From a bacterium (GTDB lineage: Bacteria > Electryoneota > RPQS01): 64,000 bases of DNA. Below the pieces are notes generated by a model. It did no database searches, was not told the DNA's origin, and worked only from the letters and a program-made list of their open reading frames with translations. Location: contig JADJEH010000017.1 in assembly GCA_016702305.1 (NCBI GenBank), positions 496,001-560,000 of the forward strand, in the 5' to 3' direction. Positions within the stretch are counted from its first letter, which is position 1; the number at the start of each line of letters is the position of its first letter. The position numbers and the translations under genes were made by a program. Of this stretch, positions 33,892 to 43,094 are shown one piece after another.

Positions 33892-34719
33892 ATGCGCATA
33901 CGAATTCTACTGCTGTTTCTGAGTCTCTGGATTTCGGCATCTGCCGCGCCGATGTCGCCGCGCGAGCTGCGCGTCTATTTGCCGCCGGACTACGACAGCA
34001 CGGCGCATTATCCAGTACTCTATATGCATGACGGGCAGAACCTCTTTGACACGCTCGCCACGCACGCCTTTGAATGGCGTATAGACGAATCGCTCGACAG
34101 CATGATTCGCGGCGGATTAATCGAGCCGCTCATCGTGGTCGGCATTCCGCACGGCGCGGAGTTTCGTCGCGCTGAGTACGTGCCCGTAGATGTGCTTGAC
34201 AAGCTTGACGATTCTGTACGTGGCGAGTTCATGCAGTTGATTGCGCACGAACCGCGATCGCGCGAGTATCTCGACTATCTCATCGGTACAGTCATTCCGT
34301 CTGTGGACAGCCTCTACGCGACAGACACCACGCGCCGCTATATCGGCGGCTCAAGCACCGGCGCCATCGGCGCTCTGGCGGTCGCGCTTACGACGCCTGC
34401 ACGCTTTGCTGGCGTCTTGTGCTTCTCGACGCATTGGACCGGACTCTTTCGCCAAAACGACCCAATCCCGCAAGCCTACCTGAACTATCTTGCGGAAAAC
34501 ATACTCGCGCCCGGTGTGCTGCGCTTCTACTTTGATCACGGTGATGAAGGATTGGACAGCCTTTATGCACCCCATCAATCGCGCGTGGATTCACTCTTTC
34601 ACGCTCGCGGTTATGAGTCAACGTCTTTCCGGTCGCAGAGCTTTCCGCTTCACACTCACAGCGAGCAAGATTGGGCACGACGCTTCCCTGCGGCCCTGCA
34701 GTGGATGCTGAAACCATAA
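33892..34719 (+). CDS. Secreted alpha/beta hydrolase, putative esterase (esterase D / Fes-like family)
   Basis: The 275-residue protein starts at ATG 33892 with signal peptide LLLFLSLWISASA. LRVYLPPDYDSTAHYPVLYMHDGQNLFD is the characteristic start of the esterase D/enterochelin-esterase-like family, and the nucleophile elbow is GGSSTGAIGAL, with serine in G-x-S-x-G. The late HTHSEQDWARRF gives the catalytic histidine. It hydrolyses ester bonds, possibly of siderophores, feruloyl groups or glycan esters. An extension to 33865 would run through the terminator. Followed by a strong terminator. Confidence 0.82.
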   Translation: MRIRILLLFLSLWISASAAPMSPRELRVYLPPDYDSTAHYPVLYMHDGQNLFDTLATHAFEWRIDESLDSMIRGGLIEPLIVVGIPHGAEFRRAEYVPVDVLDKLDDSVRGEFMQLIAHEPRSREYLDYLIGTVIPSVDSLYATDTTRRYIGGSSTGAIGALAVALTTPARFAGVLCFSTHWTGLFRQNDPIPQAYLNYLAENILAPGVLRFYFDHGDEGLDSLYAPHQSRVDSLFHARGYESTSFRSQSFPLHTHSEQDWARRFPAALQWMLKP

Positions 34720-34765
34720 CTCCCTCCCGGCGGCATCCGCCGCGGATGCCCCTTCTAATGTATTT

Positions 34766-34800
34766 CCGGGCGGCCCCAAAGGCCGCCCGGTTTCGTTTTC
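34766..34800 (+). terminator. Strong rho-independent terminator
   Basis: Ten perfect pairs, CCGGGCGGCC (34766-34775) with GGCCGCCCGG (34781-34790), loop CCAAA, then TTTCGTTTTC. Confidence 0.9.
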
Positions 34801-34891
34801 TTCCGATTGTAGCGCGCGGCTTGACGCGCAAAATCCCCCAAAGCGGCGCGAGCGTCTTAGGGGCTCTTGCCCACAAACCTGGGCGCTACAT

Positions 34892-34928
34892 TCCGTCTTC
34901 ATACTTGACTTCATACTTCATACTTCTC
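34892..34928. repeat. Degenerate CTTCATA heptanucleotide repeat
   Basis: Units CTTCATA/CTTGA/CTTCATA/CTTCATA in a row. Related to GGATGAA/TTCATCC repeats at 8564, 59216 and 62366. Confidence 0.55.
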
Positions 34929-34935
34929 CGCCCCC

Positions 34936-34964
34936 TTGACAAATTGAACAAATGTTCATATATT
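34936..34964 (+). promoter_or_regulatory. Consensus sigma-70 promoter with palindromic operator in the spacer
   Basis: TTGACA (34936-34941), 17-nt spacer, TATATT (34959-34964). The spacer contains TGAACA-AA-TGTTCA (34945-34958), a perfect palindrome that includes GAAC-N4-GTTC, the form of LexA sites in Gram-positive bacteria. The next gene starts about 270 nt downstream. Confidence 0.6.
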
Positions 34965-35136
34965 ATACCCTGCCCGTAACCCGCCCCGACCCCACCCAAT
35001 CCTCTCGCACCCCCGTTCACACCCCCAAAACCAACCCCCTGTTTCCCATCACCCTCCGTTCCGACCATTGTTAGCGCCGCCCTGTTCTTTCCCAACTTAC
35101 AGCCTCCCCTCAAAACTCACCCTCCCTAAGCGCAAC

Positions 35137-35170
35137 GCGCCAGCGGCAACGGGTCCAACGTCTACGCTGG
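35137..35170 (-). repeat. Dispersed intergenic repeat, copy C
   Basis: Reverse orientation; reverse complement begins CCAGCGTAGACGTTGGACCC and continues GTTGCCGCTGGCGCG, matching copy B (5231-5264). Confidence 0.7.
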
Positions 35171-35239
35171 CGGGTGGCATGAGGGTTGCGTTGTTGAAGT
35201 CCGGCAGAAGGTGCTGTGGCATCTGTTATACCGAGTCAC

Positions 35240-36612
35240 ATGAAAGCTAAAATTTTAATTCTACTTCTCTTGGTCGGCTCCTTGGAGGCCCTAAGTTGGC
35301 CCTCCGGGGCGCGTCCCGACCTATCCGCAGGGGCAAACCTGTCCCTGCCGGGCACTTCCGGTTGAGCGGATTTGGGGCACAATTGACCAATGACACGTGG
35401 GACGACCAACGCCTCGGCATCCGGTTCGAACTGGGTGTGGCGCGCGGTCTGGCCCTCGATCTGGCGTCAGGCTCAAGAGATGTATCAGGACACGGCGCGT
35501 TCCAAAACGGTGCCGAAGACATGCGCGTCGGGCTGGCACTGTGGCCGCTCTCTTATAAGGATAAGCTCAGCCTCGGCGTCAGCGGTCACCTGCTTCTGCC
35601 GACAGGCTTCCGGGATGGCCAGAGCTACTACGACTCCACCACCAATGCCGTCGTCAGCCTGCCCGCCTTCTCCTTAGAGCAAACCGCCGGACAGTTCGCA
35701 CTCGGCGGAGCCTGGACCCCGGGCCGCGCCGCGGAACTCAGCGGCTATCTGGGCTACTTTGGGACCTCGGACAATAGTGAACAGGCCTTGCGCTGGGGGA
35801 TGAACTTCGCGCTGATGCCGTTCGGCAAGCGCATCGGCGCCTCGATGGGCTATGCGCAATCCATCACCCGCGTGGGCAAGCTGCCCGACACCGAAGCGCT
35901 GCGCGCCGGATTGGACATACAATTGCCGTGGGGCTTCGCGCTGCATCCGGGAATCTATGCCGAACTCGAAAGCGACCCGCTGATGGGCGGAGCCGTCGGA
36001 CTCAGCTTCACCAGCCGCATGCCGCGCTCAGTGTTCCCGCCGCGACCCATGCCGAAGTCGGCGCCGCTGCGAACCGGCGCGATCATGCTGCCGCCGCCGC
36101 TGGCCGAATCGCCAATGGCTGGCAATCAAGAACTCTGGAACGAACTGCGCGAAGGACTCGCGCCCGCTTTTGAATATGTGGTCCCGCTCGAATCGCTGGA
36201 CCGGCCCGGTCTGCCGTTTGACGAGATGAACCGCGCGAGCTTCTGGAATTCGATGGCGGCTCTGCACGCGGCCTATCCCACCGTCCGCTGGCTGTTGATC
36301 ACGCACGTCGAAGACGAGACATTCACGCGTGACCGTGGCCTGGGCATTCCGCTGCTCGTCGCACAGCCGAAACTCGAAGCGGCCTGCAAACTGCGCGTGC
36401 AACTGGTGGACCTGTTCGAGCAGACCGCCTATCCTGAGCGCACCGTGCTCGCCACCGCCATGATGAGTGACGGCGTCAAAAGCCCGCTGCTCTCGACGAT
36501 TGAAGACGAGAAAATCAGCGTGGCCCAAACCCGCGAAATCACCCTGCTGGCCTATCGCAATGCAGGCCGCGAAGTGGCGCTGGCCTTGCCGCCGCGCGAG
36601 GACGGCGAATGA
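35240..36612 (+). CDS. Outer-membrane beta-barrel-like protein, frameshifted near its start
   Basis: ATG 35240 begins a good signal peptide (KAKILILLLLVGSLEAL) but its frame stops at a TGA near 35364; the shifted frame carries on from there (LSGFGAQLTNDTWDDQRLGIRFELGVARGLALDLASG) for about 415 residues. One indel near 35350-35363 joins them. Residues 40-260 have alternating hydrophobic strands typical of a barrel (LSLGVSGHLLLPTGF, GMNFALMPFGKRIGASMGYAQ). The remaining part is a soluble alpha/beta domain (VRWLLITHVEDETF, KLRVQLVDLFEQTAYPERTVLATAMM). Function unknown. The stop overlaps the next lipoprotein gene (ATGA). Confidence 0.65.
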
Positions 36613-37043
36613 GAGTCCTCCTGCTTTACGCGCTGCTCCTGACTGTCGTGTCCTGCACGTCGCCGACCGCCTCGCAAGATGAACAGCCGAATACGCAAGA
36701 TACGCGCGTGCTGTCGGTCGAAGCGCTGCCCGACGCGATTCCGGCCGACGGCGTCTCAACGATGACGATCTTCGTCGAGTATCGCGTCAACGGAGAACCC
36801 GTGGCGGACTCGACGCGGATCATCCTGCTAAACCCGATGGGTACGCTCGCCGCCGGGACAATCTACACCGCCGACGGCGTGGCGCTCGATACGCTGACCG
36901 CCGATACGGTCGCAGGTTTGGGATGGCTGATGGCCTACGCCGACGGCGTCCGCGATTCAATTGAGATCATGTTCACGAGCGTGGACGCCGGACCCGGTGC
37001 GTTGGCGCGACCTTCGTCAGGAACTCATGAAACCAGCAACTAA
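36609..37043 (+). CDS. Lipoprotein with an invasin/Big-type Ig domain
   Basis: A 144-residue protein. Signal LLLYALLLTVVSC has a lipobox (VVSC). The mature part reads LSVEALPDAIPADGVSTMTIFVEYRVNGEPVADST, the pattern of bacterial Ig-like (Big_1/invasin) domains that serve as stalks. Overlaps the gene before it by 4 nt and the gene after it by 17 nt, so the three are one operon. Adhesion or spacer role is inferred. Confidence 0.75.
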   Translation: MRVLLLYALLLTVVSCTSPTASQDEQPNTQDTRVLSVEALPDAIPADGVSTMTIFVEYRVNGEPVADSTRIILLNPMGTLAAGTIYTADGVALDTLTADTVAGLGWLMAYADGVRDSIEIMFTSVDAGPGALARPSSGTHETSN

Positions 37044-38130
37044 TCAGATACTCGCAATGGCCAAGACCATAACGGCACTCACGCTCATCGCCCTGCTCTG
37101 TTCAGCCTGCGGCAGCGGCGGATCTTCGGGACCGACCACACCCATCGGACCGGACGCGTTCGCCGTTGACTACTGCCGCGTTGTAGACGTGGATGGCCGG
37201 ATGCGCGTAGAGTGGTCGGCCAACCGACCGACGACGGGTGAACTGCGCTACGGCGTGTCGGTGTTCACGCAACTGCTCAACATCAACGTGCTGGCCGATA
37301 CGCACAGCGTCGGGCTGAACAACTATGCGTTCAACACGAACTACATCTATCGGCTGACCGTGATTGACGCAGAGGGCGAGCGCCTCGACTGCTCGGGTGA
37401 ATTCATCACGCCGGACAAGGCGACGCCTGAACCGGTTGTCACGCAACTGACGATCACGGAGATTACCGAATCATCCGCGCTGGTGACTTGGGAAACGGAC
37501 GAACCCGCGCGCACAATTCTATACTACGGCGTCGGCGCGGCGACGGACTCATTCGCGCTGGCCGACCTGTATATGGATCATACCGTACTGCTCGAAGACC
37601 TCGCGCCGTCAACAATCTACGCGATTCGCCCGGAAGCCGTGGACGCCGACGGCCTGCGCGGTTACGGCGTGGACTCAAGTTTTGCCACTGCCGCGCAATT
37701 GACGCTGTGGATTCCCGCGACACAAATCGCGCTGGGTGACACTGCCTTGATTCCAGTCCATATCGAAGCCGCCAACGACTTGGCCGCGCTGCAATACGCG
37801 CTGACTTTCAGCAGCGGCAACGTGGAAATCGTCGGCATCACCGAAGGCGCGTTCTTCGACGATCATCAGGGCTTCAACTTCTTTCGCAATATCGCCCACG
37901 CCGACAATCGCCTGACCAACGCGATGACATGGGCAATCGAATACAACGGCAATGAGCGCGTCGGCACGGCCGCCGACGGCGAAGGCGTGCTCGCCTATCT
38001 CGAACTGCGCGGACTCGAACCCGGCGCAACGGGCGCGGCATTCGATCCCGATTCGACTTTCGGCCTCGACATGCTGGCGCATGCGCGCACCTGTTCGCTG
38101 CGGGTCGGAACCATCACGGTGACGCCGTGA
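37027..38130 (+). CDS. Lipoprotein with FN3 and cohesin-like domains
   Basis: The 367-residue protein starts at ATG 37027 (AGGA five nt upstream). Lipobox LLCSAC places the acylated Cys near residue 28. Residues 35-200 contain two fibronectin III-like units (LTITEITESSALVTWETDEPARTILYYG). Residues 210-365 look like a cohesin domain (LGDTALIPVHIEAANDLAALQYALTFSSGNVEIVGITEG). Cohesins bind dockerins; the next gene product has a dockerin-like pair, so a surface complex is plausible. Overlaps the previous gene by 17 nt. Confidence 0.75.
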   Translation: MKPATNQILAMAKTITALTLIALLCSACGSGGSSGPTTPIGPDAFAVDYCRVVDVDGRMRVEWSANRPTTGELRYGVSVFTQLLNINVLADTHSVGLNNYAFNTNYIYRLTVIDAEGERLDCSGEFITPDKATPEPVVTQLTITEITESSALVTWETDEPARTILYYGVGAATDSFALADLYMDHTVLLEDLAPSTIYAIRPEAVDADGLRGYGVDSSFATAAQLTLWIPATQIALGDTALIPVHIEAANDLAALQYALTFSSGNVEIVGITEGAFFDDHQGFNFFRNIAHADNRLTNAMTWAIEYNGNERVGTAADGEGVLAYLELRGLEPGATGAAFDPDSTFGLDMLAHARTCSLRVGTITVTP

Positions 38131-38198
38131 ACCATCACATGAAGATTGTACACTTCAACATATCCGGCTACATTTGCCGGAACATCCGGAGCATGACC

Positions 38199-41100
38199 AT
38201 GCGTAATTGGCACATTCTCTTTGTCACGCTGCTTATCGGCATTCTGAGCGCGACGACGGCACAAGCTGCCGCCACGTACCGTTCATTCATTGAATGGAAC
38301 GGACCGTACTATCAGGTGCGGCACGGCTTGACTGCCGACTCCAGCAGCTATTTGGATTATCAAGTGAACAGCCCGCTGCCGCTGTTCTCCACACCGTTTT
38401 CGACGCCGAGCGCGGTTGAGTTGTTCGGATCGGTTGACGCGATGCGCGCCTTTGTCGTGGACCACGACCATCGCCGCGTGCAGGTGTTCGCCGTCCCGGT
38501 CAACTGGAACGTCGAAGGGCTGTTCTTCAGTGGTACGCCCGTGCAGGGCAACTACGGCGGACGGTCCATCAAATTCTCGCTCGGCGAAGTGGTGCCGGGC
38601 AGTGAACGCGTGTGGATAAACGGCAAGTTCTTCCGTCGCGTGAATTCTCTGACCGGTTACACGTCCACGGACTCGGTTTACACCATCGTCTATACCGGTG
38701 TGCCGAACGCAGGCGGTGTGGCAACGCTGCCGCTCGGTTGGGACTTGCAGTCGGCAGACAGCGTGCGCGTGGAATATGCGTTCGCGACGCCGCCCGGTAC
38801 GTCCGGAGCCGGCGAAGTGGACTACGTGCTCTATCAAAACGCACCGACCGACATTCCATTGCAATTGCATGAAGCCACCTCGTCAACGGATCCGGCCATG
38901 ACTGACTTGACTTCACTGGCGATCAATGCCTCGGTGCGCTCAGGCGCGGTTGTGGATCTGTACTTGGTCAACGCGTTGACCGGCGAGAATGGGACGCTCG
39001 CCAGCTACGATCTCACCAATATCGGCTCGGCGGGAACTTTCTCATTCGTAGACGAATATCCGGGCGCGATGGGGCGGCCGTATGACGTTGAAGTCGTGGA
39101 TCGCGGCACCAACACCGACGGCATCGTCGCTGAAGGCACACCCGCTGGCGCGGCGAACGGCACGCTCACCGAGAGCATCACCAATCAGAACACCTATCTC
39201 GGTCACGATTACCGCATCACGTTCAGCTTTGACACGAGTACGGCCATGAACGGTTCAGCCGCGCCGGACGCCGAAGAAGTGGACCTGGCATGGGATGTGG
39301 CTCGCGGTCGCTTGCACATGGTTATGACGTCTGACAATGACGATCCCGGCACGGCCTACAGCTACAGCGATGACTACGGTCAATCGTGGTCGGATCCGAT
39401 CACCATTTCGGCGGCAACGTTGACGGGGGCGCATGATCGCCCGCGTATTGCCCTCGAGAGTACAGGCAATCTGCACGTCGTGTACGAGGCCGTGAACGGT
39501 TCCGGCGATCGCCACCTCTATCACTCGATTTCATCTGACGGTATTAGCTGGTCAACCGGCGTGGAACTCACCACGACGCTGACTCCCGCAACCGTGACCG
39601 AGAATCGCTACGCAAACTTGCTGGTTGACCCGTCCGACAACGTGCATCTGTTGTGGGCGGGTGACGACGACGTCTACTATCGCGTTTACAACGGATCGTG
39701 GGGCGCGGCGTCGCTGATCGCAAACGGCGGCGGAACCGGTTTCGCGGCGCCGCATGCCGTGATAGACGCCGTGGGCCGCATCTACCTGGCCTATGTGTCG
39801 GATGCTGCCGCACCTGCGGATATCAGCTTCCTCCTGTTCAATGGCGCGGTGTGGGGCAGCTATGAAACCGGCGGTTTCACGGCCGCCACGCCTGATCCGG
39901 TGACCACGGCAGCGGGTTTCGTGGCCGATGGCGGTGGACGCGGCGAAGCGTTCCCCTTACCGCAAGTTGCCCGAGTGGATCAAAGCATCTACGTGTTCTG
40001 GGCCGGCACCGGCACGGAGACGTACGGCGTTGATCAAGCCGACTTGCGCTACAACATGATCTCAGCACTCGACGGCAACTTCACGAGCGGCGCTGGAACG
40101 GCAGTCACAACGGGTGACGATGTCGCCCCGATGTCGTTCAGCGTGGCCGTGGACGCCGATGACGACATCCATATCCTCTATCCGTTCGGTACAACCGTGG
40201 ATCAGGAAGGCTTGCGTTACAAGAAGTACTTCACGGCGACGGATACATGGTCGCCGCTCACCACGGATGCGGGCCGCGAAATTCTGGCCGTAGGCGGCGC
40301 CGCGACCGAGTTTGCGCTCGAACCGCGTCTGGTTTGCCCGGATGTGGCAGGACGTACTGCTCCGTTCATGGCCTGTGCCAAGGCCTACACTACGCTCGGC
40401 GGCGGCTCACCGCGCGGCATGTTCAAGGTGCTCGACGGTGTGGTAACCGTGACGGATCAGACGACGCTGGCGATCATTCAGTCGTGGCGCGTGTGGACGC
40501 ACGGCGAAGCCGATGCGGCCGGTATTCCGGGTCTGTCGTTCACCATCACGAATACGTCCGATGCGATCTCTTCGACCGACGATGTGGACGCCACAAACTT
40601 CAACGTCGGCGACTACTACGAACTCGACGGCACGCCCGCCGAAAAGAACGACCTGCTGTTCATTTCTGATACGGACAATCATCGCGTGAAGGTGATTCGC
40701 GCGTATGAGAACATTGACAACTGCTTCGCCGGCGACGAGCGCTGGGACGTTCCCGGGCAGTCGGATGGCACGCCGGGACAGACCTTCAAGCTCGCAACGA
40801 TCGGCGGCGAGAACAGCTTCACCGTCTGGGCGAGCGCCGACAGCGTGCCGTGGACGATTGTGGACAATCTGTTGATCGCGGGTCCGACCGACCGCTACTG
40901 TGAAGTGAACCGCTATACGCGTGAACTGCGCTTCGGCGACGGCGCCCATGGCGCGATTCCAGCGGATGGTATCTTCATCCGGGTGCGCTACGAAGAATCG
41001 GTGGACGAGGCGGAGTTCGGGATGATGGGCAGCGCGAGCGGTCAATTGTCCTATCCGCGTGGTATCGCTGCGGCCTACAACGAAAATCTGGGCGCCTATG

Positions 41101-43013
41101 ACGTCTACGTCTGCGACACGGGCAATGACCGTTTGCAGAAGTTCTCATACACGCCGGACGAAAGCGTCAATCCCGATTCATGGTCGAGTCCGATTGTGAA
41201 TTGGCAGCAGGTGACCGGCGGAACGGATCTGCTTAGCGCACCGCAGGACATTGAAGTCGTGACGCTCAACAACGAGTCCTACCTTGTTGTCAGCGACAAC
41301 GGCAACGACCGGGTGGTGATTTACAAGGACGGTGAAGCGACCGGATCGGGCGGCAGCTCGGCGCCGGAATACGTGGCGCTGGCCGGAGCCTTGGGCAACT
41401 CACTCAATCAGTTCGTCAATCCGCTCGGTCTGGGCGTCATGTCCGAGGACAGCGGGTTGGTGATTCTGGCGGCCGACGGTGACCGCGACCAAGTGATGAA
41501 AATCGTCAGCCGCGATTGGCTGGTGGAATTCGGCAGCGACAGTACGGACGGAACCGACAGCACCAACGTGACGCCGGAGCTGGCGTTTGTTGACGGCCTC
41601 GATAATGACAGCTATCTGTTGTTGCAGCCCGGCGCCGTGCGCACGCTGTCGCTTGTGCTCAACAATCCTGATTCACTGATCTCGGTGCGCGCCTCGTGCA
41701 CGTTCCCGCCGGCGATGATTCAGGTCTTGAGCATCAGCGAAGGTAGTCTGTGGAGCGGCGAACGCTTCACCAACACGGTGTTCCTGACCGACGTGGATAA
41801 CGCCGCGGGCACGTTTGATATTAACGCGGCGATGGTGGGTGACGACGACGGTCTGTCGCTCTCGGGTCGCCGCACCGTTGCCTCGGTGACGGTACGCGCC
41901 TTGACGGCGTTGACCGTGCCGGCGACCGGCGCAATCAGCTTTGCCGCGGCGACGGATTTGCGCGGCGTCGGCAATGTGGCTGTGACCAACGGCGTGCGCA
42001 CGGGCATTTCGCTGCGCGTCGGCTATCTGGCCGATCTCGCGACGACCGGCGGAACACCGGGTACGGCGCCGACGATGCGGCCCGAACCGGACGGGCAGAT
42101 CAACTTCGCCGACGTGAATGTGTTCACGCAAGGCTGGAACGGCGACGGTACAATCTTCGATCCGATCGCGGACATCGGGCCGTACATCGGCACGACGGTA
42201 CCGGCGCTGATCGCTAATCCCGACGGCAAACTTGACGCCTTCGACCTGCTCTCGCTCTCCACGATGTATACGTGGTTTACAAGCCAGGGCGGTGCGTTTA
42301 GTGAGCCGCGCCGGGACGACGCGGGCGCGCTTGATGACACCGAACAGCTCAATATCACTTATGCGACACAGAACGGTATGACGACCGTGACGATCAATCT
42401 GCCTGAGGCCGAAGATCTCACGAGCGCGCACTTGTATGTCGAAGTGCTCAATCCGGGCGCGGTGATCAGTGACGTACGCGAAGGCAATCTGCTCGCGCGC
42501 GGCGCCCAGACGATCTTCCTGTCGCATAACGACCGCGGTGTGGCTGACATCAGCATGGGCCGCTTGAGCCGCACGGCACCCGGCGTGTCGGGCAGTGGAT
42601 CGCTGGCCGTGTTAACGACGACGTTGCCGGAGAATACGCTGCCGATGCTGCGCGTGCGCTATGAACTGCGCGACAGCGAGAATAATCTTGACGGCATCGG
42701 TGAAACGCAGACGATCAGTGCGGCGACGCTGCCGACCGAGTTCGGTCTGAAGGGCGCCTATCCGAATCCGTTCAATCCGAGCACGACTCTGAGCTTTGTG
42801 CTGCCCGCAACGGCGCAGGTCAGCATCCGCGCATTCAACGTGCTGGGTGAAGAGGTCGCCACGCTTACCGAAGGCCGCTTCGAAGCGGGCGAGCACACCC
42901 TGACATGGAACGCGGAAAACTCCAGCGGCAAGTCCTTGCCGACGGGCGTCTACTTCGTACGCCTTGACGCGCTGGGCCGTCAGAGTCTGCAGAAGGTCAT
43001 TCTGCTAAAATAG
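38199..43013 (+). CDS. Very large secreted multidomain surface protein with cohesin/dockerin-like modules and sorting domain
   Basis: The protein has 1604 residues. ATG 38199 has GGAG eight nt upstream and begins a signal peptide (ending TTAQAAA). Approximate layout: unknown N-terminal region to 350; a sialidase/BNR-like region 360-680 (YSDDYGQSWSDPITI); NHL-like repeats 815-1100 (FISDTDNHRVKVIR, VYVCDTGNDRLQKF, VVSDNGNDRVVIY); a cohesin-like domain 1140-1275; two calcium-loop, dockerin-like segments 1290-1360 (PDGQINFADVNVF, PDGKLDAFDLLSL); a C-terminal type IX-like sorting domain from YPNPFNPSTTLSF to the final KVILLK. Probably displayed on the cell surface and able to assemble with partners such as the preceding lipoprotein. 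No catalytic site was recognised. Confidence 0.82.
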   Translation: MRNWHILFVTLLIGILSATTAQAAATYRSFIEWNGPYYQVRHGLTADSSSYLDYQVNSPLPLFSTPFSTPSAVELFGSVDAMRAFVVDHDHRRVQVFAVPVNWNVEGLFFSGTPVQGNYGGRSIKFSLGEVVPGSERVWINGKFFRRVNSLTGYTSTDSVYTIVYTGVPNAGGVATLPLGWDLQSADSVRVEYAFATPPGTSGAGEVDYVLYQNAPTDIPLQLHEATSSTDPAMTDLTSLAINASVRSGAVVDLYLVNALTGENGTLASYDLTNIGSAGTFSFVDEYPGAMGRPYDVEVVDRGTNTDGIVAEGTPAGAANGTLTESITNQNTYLGHDYRITFSFDTSTAMNGSAAPDAEEVDLAWDVARGRLHMVMTSDNDDPGTAYSYSDDYGQSWSDPITISAATLTGAHDRPRIALESTGNLHVVYEAVNGSGDRHLYHSISSDGISWSTGVELTTTLTPATVTENRYANLLVDPSDNVHLLWAGDDDVYYRVYNGSWGAASLIANGGGTGFAAPHAVIDAVGRIYLAYVSDAAAPADISFLLFNGAVWGSYETGGFTAATPDPVTTAAGFVADGGGRGEAFPLPQVARVDQSIYVFWAGTGTETYGVDQADLRYNMISALDGNFTSGAGTAVTTGDDVAPMSFSVAVDADDDIHILYPFGTTVDQEGLRYKKYFTATDTWSPLTTDAGREILAVGGAATEFALEPRLVCPDVAGRTAPFMACAKAYTTLGGGSPRGMFKVLDGVVTVTDQTTLAIIQSWRVWTHGEADAAGIPGLSFTITNTSDAISSTDDVDATNFNVGDYYELDGTPAEKNDLLFISDTDNHRVKVIRAYENIDNCFAGDERWDVPGQSDGTPGQTFKLATIGGENSFTVWASADSVPWTIVDNLLIAGPTDRYCEVNRYTRELRFGDGAHGAIPADGIFIRVRYEESVDEAEFGMMGSASGQLSYPRGIAAAYNENLGAYDVYVCDTGNDRLQKFSYTPDESVNPDSWSSPIVNWQQVTGGTDLLSAPQDIEVVTLNNESYLVVSDNGNDRVVIYKDGEATGSGGSSAPEYVALAGALGNSLNQFVNPLGLGVMSEDSGLVILAADGDRDQVMKIVSRDWLVEFGSDSTDGTDSTNVTPELAFVDGLDNDSYLLLQPGAVRTLSLVLNNPDSLISVRASCTFPPAMIQVLSISEGSLWSGERFTNTVFLTDVDNAAGTFDINAAMVGDDDGLSLSGRRTVASVTVRALTALTVPATGAISFAAATDLRGVGNVAVTNGVRTGISLRVGYLADLATTGGTPGTAPTMRPEPDGQINFADVNVFTQGWNGDGTIFDPIADIGPYIGTTVPALIANPDGKLDAFDLLSLSTMYTWFTSQGGAFSEPRRDDAGALDDTEQLNITYATQNGMTTVTINLPEAEDLTSAHLYVEVLNPGAVISDVREGNLLARGAQTIFLSHNDRGVADISMGRLSRTAPGVSGSGSLAVLTTTLPENTLPMLRVRYELRDSENNLDGIGETQTISAATLPTEFGLKGAYPNPFNPSTTLSFVLPATAQVSIRAFNVLGEEVATLTEGRFEAGEHTLTWNAENSSGKSLPTGVYFVRLDALGRQSLQKVILLK

Positions 43014-43033
43014 TTCGCCATTCGCCTTGACAG

Positions 43034-43076
43034 AAAAAAACCGGGGCGGCTCTACTGAGAGCCGCCCCGGTTTGTG
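43034..43076. terminator. Strong bidirectional terminator
   Basis: Sixteen perfect pairs, AAACCGGGGCGGCTCT (43038-43053) with AGAGCCGCCCCGGTTT (43058-43073), loop ACTG, between convergent genes; A-run before and T-run after. Confidence 0.93.
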
Positions 43077-43094
43077 TGTAAACTATAAACAGGA

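Larger units (their letters stand above)
34801..35239. other. Non-coding region with repeats, promoter and G-poor leader
   Basis: No credible gene. It holds palindromic GTAGCGC..GCGCTAC material (34808-34890), a degenerate CTTCATA heptamer run (34892-34928), a near-consensus promoter at 34936, a strongly G-poor, C-rich stretch (about 34968-35130) and dispersed repeat copy C (35137-35170). Confidence 0.6.

Noticed and set aside
39255..42527. Several long minus-strand frames opposite the 1604-residue protein
   Set aside because: Typical shadow frames in GC-rich coding sequence; Arg/His/Ala-rich, no starts with ribosome sites.
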